Positions 58,001-64,000 of a stretch of DNA of 64,000 nucleotides are shown piece after piece. The notes under the pieces were generated by a model, which made no database searches, had not been told where the DNA came from, and saw nothing but the letters and a program-made list of their open reading frames with translations. Origin of the DNA: Poronia punctata (lineage: Eukaryota; Ascomycota; Sordariomycetes; Xylariales; Xylariaceae). The translations under genes were made by a program, and so were the position numbers. Positions within the stretch are counted from its first letter, which is position 1. Each line of letters starts with the position of its first letter. The DNA lies in NCBI GenBank assembly GCA_022579005.1, contig MU401479.1, positions 193,297 through 257,296 on the forward strand, in the 5' to 3' direction.

Positions 58001-60600
58001 AAGAGTACAGTCGCCACCCACTGATACAAGACGAATTGGGTGTCTAGACCGCGGCCCACGGGCACACGTGTGCGATATCGAGATGAAAGTACCTCGACAA
58101 AGCCTCGGCCGTTTCAACTTTCGGCAGTATCCTAACTCTTAAGTCGGATTGGTACCAACTCTCTTCCTCACGCTTGCGGGGGACGAATATCCTTGGCGCG
58201 GTCCCGAGCCTCCACGCAGCGAGCTAAAAGGTGGCAAAGGAGCTTAAATTGACCACTCGCGTTGGCCGAGTGCGGTGATTCGACATTATTCGCCCCGACG
58301 TGGGGTCCGAAGATCTTATGCAAGTCATGCATGGTACAAATAGCTCTGCGAACTTGGGGTGGCCTGTACTATGTAGCGTGCCATCTAATATCCCATGGGT
58401 AGTACCTACTACCTATACCATGCGGATTCATGTTTGGCCCTTCAGTCTTTGTGAAATTTGACCTACCGAGACGCCAATCGTCAGGCGAGTCAGCCCTATT
58501 AAGGTAGGACAATACAGGCTAAGGTCCGGTTGCAAAACGGGGCCATCTTAACTCTCACTGGTCCCGATCGTGGCTCAATAAGCGCGTACGTTACACACAA
58601 TACAGGTCCTGTATTACACGAAAATGGACACGAAAATGATCAACAATCTCCCTCAGGGGAGATTCAGGTGGCGGTGCGACCATCGTGTCCGTTTACGACT
58701 TCGTTTTAACTTCTCTTTTTTTTTTTTTTGACAACGGGTCAGCTCGCTGCATGCTTAACCACGTGTACTTGGAGCCGTCGTGAGTCTTATTGGTTCCATC
58801 TGACCTCAACGTTCAAGGCAGACGTGGTCACGTGGTATCAACCTGAAATAACCCCCTTACTAGGGAATATAACCCGACGTGTAGTACGTGGCTTAATATA
58901 TCTCCTAGTTATCTCTGGCAACGCGGGTTACAATGGCTAACGGATATTCCGTTCTGTTCTAGTGGGATAGTACCACAGAGCCGCATCTCCTATGAAAGCA
59001 TGGCTTCGCTGTCGCATGACCGTGACGCATCTCACCACATCTATAAGACACTTTGGATGTATGTAACAGGTAGATATCTTGTTCTTGTCATCTACGAGTA
59101 GTGTAATGGGGAACAAATGTATAAAAGAGGATTCTGGACCCTCAGTAAGATTTTAACAACCCTGTCAAAACTCAAACAGTCTTAGCTGCCTGGTTACCCC
59201 CGAGTCCGCCATATGAGAATAGCGAACACAAAGGAAAAATATGATCTATATGAGAATGCAAGATTTAGGGGTAGGGCAAGGGCTGTGCCGTCTCTCCGTA
59301 GTTAGCACGCCTCGAGCTGGTCTGTTTAGTCAGTCAGTTGGCAGATCAATCTATCATAAAAGGGGTGGTATGTCAAGAGTCAAGGCAGACTGGTTCGGCA
59401 CCAAGGCATTCGAATACCCATCCGTACAACATTTATATATATATCTTTCTAGACACTCCCGTAAAACAATATTGCACATCCTTACCAACTATATGTCTGC
59501 CTGCATCGCCCCCTACCTACGCAAGAACATACTGACCTACCACATACCTATGTACAAGACCTGGGTCTTTAGATGTGAGGAATTTCCCCCGGTAGTTAGA
59601 TAGATAGGTAGGTAGATAAGGTGTCATGTATTTGTTTTTCCCCTAGTCGTTTCAGTCTTATGCCGATCTATATACTGCCATCCTTCTCCCCGAGAGAAAC
59701 ATAACAATATGCTATCCTACCATTGACCACACAGAGAAAGTGAAGTAAATGTCTAACCAACCTAAGCCACCAGGAGTTAGGACTCTTGTGTCTAAGCTTA
59801 TAGCCTACCTATCTACCCTATAAACAAACAAACAAAAGAATTCCAACTAGAAACCTAAAACTATAAACTCCTTAGATCCCCCCCCCCCCAAACGCCACCA
59901 AATCCATCTCCTTCCTCCCGCTGTCGCTAAAACTGGAAAAAAATATATAACCTAACCTATGTACCTAAGAGATGAAGGAGATAGATAGATAGGGTAAGAA
60001 ATAAAAACTAAATAGCAGAGTACATAACCTACTGTATGTCCAGTCTACATACCGACGAGGACAAAAATCGAATACGATAACCTCGCAGTCAACGTGTGCC
60101 ACCTCTAATACAAGCTGTGAAGATTCTTGACCAGATGTCCGTCTTACATGTGTGTGTGTGGTGGGTAAACAACTCGGTGACGTCTGTGGTGATGAGTTGG
60201 AATCTCTCAAGGTAGCTCGCAAAGGTCAATCATGAGCTTGATAATGTTTGTAGAAATTTTGGTTCACCCTATATTCACCTTCTTCCAAGCGGAAATAGTG
60301 CTATTGCTTATTCTACACAGGACGCCTTGGTATATAGGTATGCATACATATCATGACTTCACAGGATTCTCAGCATTCTCTGGTATCGACAATTCGACAC
60401 TGTCAAAGGAGACTAGGGGAGAATGGTCACGATATGTCTGGATGATGAACCGATACCATATATTCGGCCAATATGTCCTGAGAACAAGCTTTCGCAACAA
60501 GATTGCATCATCTATTCTCTCCGTCGACGAATACCGCTCCAGCGCAAAGGTTGCGCGCTAGACAAATTAAGCGAACCATAACAAAATGGAAGTCAAGTGA
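55018..60600. other. Largest gene-free stretch, about 5.6 kb
   Basis: No supported gene. The longest frame, 56549-57073 (+), 174 codons, is moderately hydrophobic but has no signal peptide, family motif or splice partner, and one frame of that length is expected by chance in a window of this size. A short frame at 60232-60561 (+) lies just beyond the 3' end of the CorA gene. Contains an octamer at about 59093 and poly-C (59880-59889). Confidence 0.5.
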
Positions 60601-62566
60601 CTAGATAAACCGAGCTCGTTTTGCCGCAAACATAGCCAGGATGACAAACGCCAACAAACACGCAAGTATCCCGAAGAAAGGAGTCAGGTTGTCTGCATCA
60701 TGGAAGGGCACAGAAACGTTCATGCCAAAGAGACCTGTGACGATGTTTAGCGGGACGATGACGGTGGCGATAAAGGTAATCTTGCTAAGCCCGGCATTCG
60801 TCTGGGTCCCTTGAGAGATGCTGTCAATGGTGAGCTGGGCCAAGTAGTTGCTGTGTGCTCTGGACAAGATCTTCTCAAAGTGCGTCAGGTTGGTCATCAT
60901 GGTGATAACGTGGTCTTGGATATCGCCCAAGTACATTCCAATGTCCATCCGCGGCGTGACCTTGTAGTTTTCGTTGCACCGCTTCGTAAAGCCTTTGAGC
61001 ACATCAGCCTTGCCGCCTAGCACTCGCATCAAGCCGAGCGTATTTTTCCGGACACCGCCAAGCATACGGAGGAAAGTATGCATGTCGTCAGGACGGGCGA
61101 CAAACACGGAATCCTCAATCGACTCTGTCAGATTTTCGATGCGAGTGATGGCAGGTGCAAAGGAATCAACTATATTGTCACTGTATCCAATATCTCCGTC
61201 AGCCAAACGGAACCTCTCAAGAGGGGTCCTCCCGGGATATTGTCATCACTTACATCAAGGCATAGCATATCCAGTCGCTGCTCAACGACACGTACTCCTT
61301 CAGATTGGCAATGCGCTTCCTGACCTGGGATGCGTGGTCATTCGGCTCGAAGCTGAAACTGAGCGTGCCTTCGCGGAAGACGAGCACGTAGATATTGAAG
61401 GGTTCGTAGTCGGGCGACCCGTCAGCCTCTTCCACCACTTTGAAGGACCGGAAACAGGCAAAGTAGTACGATTTGAAGATCTCAATCTTCTCACGGGCCT
61501 CCTGCGTGGTGATGTCTTCGATTGTCAAGGGGTGCACGCCAAATGCCTTGCACAGCACTTGGACCTCTTCTTTAGTGGGCCGATTGACATTGAGCCACCA
61601 CACACCGTCCGGTTCACCGCGCGGGAAGGTGAAAAGGCCCCTCATGGTCTCTCCTGGTAGCACGAGGTCACCAAACTCGGCCGCGTGGATAGTCGATTCC
61701 CAGGCCGAGGAGAAGAAGCTGAACCGATTCGGGTCTACATGTTCTTTGTTGTCCACAGTCGTGGCGACACCAGGTCCAGGCGTCTCCTGACCGAATCTGG
61801 CCAGCTTTTCGTCGCTATCGAGCGAAGCACGGGGTGCAAAGATAAGGTCCCCGTCGCTTGTGACCATCGGTGTATCGTGTCCGGCTTTATGCTCATGCAG
61901 CGTCGGGAACACTTTGGAGGCTTTCTGCGCTTCGAGAAGCTCTTCCCTTGCCACCTTCTCCGACGCAATGAAATTCTCCAAATAATCAAAGTCGATGTAG
62001 AGCTGGTCCCGCTCCCGATCTTCCTGCATAGGAAAGCAGACATCTGCCTCGGCAGTCCTGTTCGTTGCGATGGACGCCGTCTCTTCCGGGGCAAATGTTA
62101 CAGGCCTGCTTCTACCCGAGCGCTGACTATTACGGCTGACATTCGACACGGTGCGCTGAAGAGCTTCGCTATCTTCCGGATTAAGAGTGCGGCCGTCTGA
62201 AACTGACAAGGCACGCTCCCGGCGCCGGGCTTCAGCGAAAGCCTTGACGGAATTGGGTGGCGAAACGCCCCGCTCGTGCGTCGAGGTGAAAGTTGGTCGC
62301 CGACCATTGGGAAAGTTTTCCACAGCGTTGTCATCATCATCATCTTCGTCTATGATGACAGCTTCTTCGAAATCCCGGACTCTCACATCAGTCGGGGAAT
62401 ATGGGCTATCCACATCCAAATGCTGACGAGAACCATAGAGGGTATCTACTGTCCCGCGACGAACGCGGTCCGGCCTTTGGGTTGCACTAGTATTGTGACG
62501 GTGGTCGTCGAGTTCCGGGACCGGAGCCCCGTAGACCTTGTCAGAGCTTCCTTCGTGGTCTGACAT
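60601..62566 (-). CDS. alr1: CorA/Alr-type magnesium transporter
   Basis: 630-aa fungal CorA family member from exons 62566-61254 and 61180-60601 (73-nt intron, donor GTAAGT, CTGAC branch). A disordered, charged cytosolic N-terminus of about 190 residues precedes the cytosolic CorA domain (GDLVLPGETMRGLFTFP, VWWLNVNRPTKEEVQVL, HPLTIEDI). Two membrane helices lie at about 572-591 and 604-624, and the selectivity motif GMN at 590-592 ends the first (FGMNVSVP), with both termini inside. The acidic run DEDDDDD near residue 75 is characteristic of regulatory tails. The assignment to plasma-membrane Alr1/Mnr2 rather than mitochondrial Mrs2 rests on the long N-terminus. Gene symbol is by family only. 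A second in-frame ATG upstream is absent. Confidence 0.92.
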
Positions 62567-64000
62567 GTTGCTTTCTGTTCAATGTCACTGTTTGTATAAG
62601 GCGAGATTTCGGGGGTGGAACCGATGAGGAACCGGGACGGGGTGGTCTCCGTGGTGGTGGTAGTCAACTGTCGTATGTGAAGCCGGGAAAGCCTTCGTTT
62701 GGCTATTCATACGAAGGCACGCATACTGGGAGGTCAAACCAGCTGCATTTGCAGGTCAAAGCAGATGCGGCAGTACGCCGACTGCAAAGCAACAAGAGTC
62801 GTAATCCAGGACCAATCTGGCAACCACCAGCTCCCGAGTCTCAGATGGTACGCAATTATCATAGACAGTGTATCAAGCTCGCCGGAAATTTGCCGCCACA
62901 ACAAAACCAAGCGTAACAAGTCGACCAGTTAGGGAGGCTTCGTATCAACGCCGCTATAGACCCAGCAAAGGGGGACTAGAAGCGGTCGAGAAAAGGAGAA
63001 CTTGCGACTATTAGGGCCCGCCAACTTGGTGGTTTGAAGAATTTAGCGGTGGATGGCACCGCGGAGACCGAGAAGGAGTTTTGGGGGGAGTGGTTCAACT
63101 CCTTTGCTGCGTTATCGAGGTCTGACGGCGTGTTCCGAGCCACAAAGGGGGAAAGAGAATTAAGCGCTCGTTGGTCGAATGATGTGAAGATGTGTCGTGC
63201 TTAAAGGACGACAGCGCAGCAGCGGTTGTTTACCGAAGGGAATGGCAAAACAAATCTGCGTCATAGGATCAGCGAGGCGAGGAGGGAGAAATTGCGACGA
63301 GAAAGAAATATATACCTTTTGTGAATGCCGGCCGAGAGGTTGCTGCCTGCAAGTATTTCAGCAACTCACAAGATAGCAGGTGAACGCAGAGGAGTCGGAA
63401 AATATTTGCTCATAAGGGAATTTATCCCCAGGCAGATAAACTTTGTTCGTGGGTAAGGTTCAAATTTGTGTTGGGAAAATGCCAGCAAACAATGGATTGA
63501 AGACCGAAGAGTTGTACGAGTAGGTACCTAGCTGAGAATGAGAAGGTTGAATGGTGTATGCAAGTGTGCATATGAAATGGGCCAGTAGGCTTACGTGAAT
63601 GTGGCGCTAGTGGGTTCCCCCCTTTCAAAAATTTGGTTCTTTACAATTCAAGTCTGTGCTTTCTTGGTACAGCTTAAAGTTTACTGAGTACTTGTACTCG
63701 CAAACCTAACATTTCTGGAGAGATTACATACTACCTGTGTAGATAACTGCAGGCCAGGGCCCTACCTGTTGGGCACCAACCTCTAAAATTATACTGTGAC
63801 TGCTTGTATGTGTGCAGGTGAATAAAACTCTTCAAATTCCGAATCTTCGTCCTGTATTCTGCTTATGATAGCTAGCAAATTAAGGTCGCCTGATAATGGG
63901 CAGCCATTGGTAAAGGCATTGACCACAGTTGTTGCCACCTACTCGTAGTTCAATAGGAATTGCGAAAGCTTCCTAAAACTGGACGGTTCAGGGTTTGTTG
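62567..64000. other. Promoter region of the CorA gene, then gene-free DNA
   Basis: About 1.4 kb with no supported gene to the window end. A - strand ATG at 62667 opens a 73-codon frame that overlaps the CorA start out of frame (see findings). Octamers lie near 63516 and 63942. Confidence 0.55.

Overview
The window looks like nuclear DNA of a filamentous ascomycete (Pezizomycotina, most like Sordariomycetes). The evidence is short introns (53-124 nt) with GTAWGT-type donors and CTAAC or CTGAC branch sites close to the acceptor, roughly one gene per 3-4 kb on both strands, typical fungal families (Zn2Cys6 regulator, GH11 and GH78 enzymes, large NAD-glutamate dehydrogenase, GPI-anchored Ser/Thr-rich wall protein), and one AT-rich block that looks like a repeat degraded by RIP. 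Nothing supports a bacterial or viral origin. I rebuilt 18 protein genes by joining exons by hand; except for the small zinc-finger ORF, the orphan Asn/Gly-rich gene and the six-cysteine wall-protein gene, the joined reading frames match recognisable protein families.

Layout. 0-9.7 kb: a TFIIIC tau55/Tfc7-like histidine phosphatase (-) and an unrecognised secreted Asn/Gly-rich protein (-) sit in otherwise gene-poor DNA. 9.7-20 kb: mitochondrial DEAD-box helicase Mrh4 (+), a GPI-anchored six-cysteine protein (-), an APH/choline-kinase-like small-molecule kinase (+), tRNA 2-thiolation subunit Ctu2/Ncs2 (+) and the mitochondrial carrier Oac1 (-). 20-24 kb: an assembly gap, then a Dma1-like FHA-RING ubiquitin ligase (-). 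27.7-36 kb: a divergent GH11 xylanase (-), mitochondrial processing peptidase alpha (+) and a GH78 alpha-L-rhamnosidase (-). 36.9-40.4 kb: NAD-specific glutamate dehydrogenase (-). 40.4-47.3 kb: almost gene-free and carries the AT-rich relic. 47.3-55 kb: kynureninase (+), a small zinc-finger protein (+), proteasome alpha4 (-) and a Zn2Cys6 regulator (-). 55-60.6 kb: gene-free. 60.6-62.6 kb: a CorA/Alr-type Mg2+ transporter (-).

Most of these genes are housekeeping and independent. Loose functional themes are mitochondrial biogenesis (Mrh4, Oac1, MPP-alpha), plant cell-wall breakdown (GH11 and GH78, about 4.4 kb apart) and amino-acid nitrogen use (glutamate dehydrogenase, kynureninase). There is no secondary-metabolite cluster.

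The most unusual items are the secreted Asn/Gly-rich protein with a duplicated RHHAGQ unit, a 7-nt microexon in the proteasome gene within a general pattern of tiny exons, the strongly over-represented intergenic octamer TACTCGTA/TACGAGTA, the AT-rich relic with paired inverted repeats at its edge, and an apparent duplicated, low-quality copy of sequence across the N gap.
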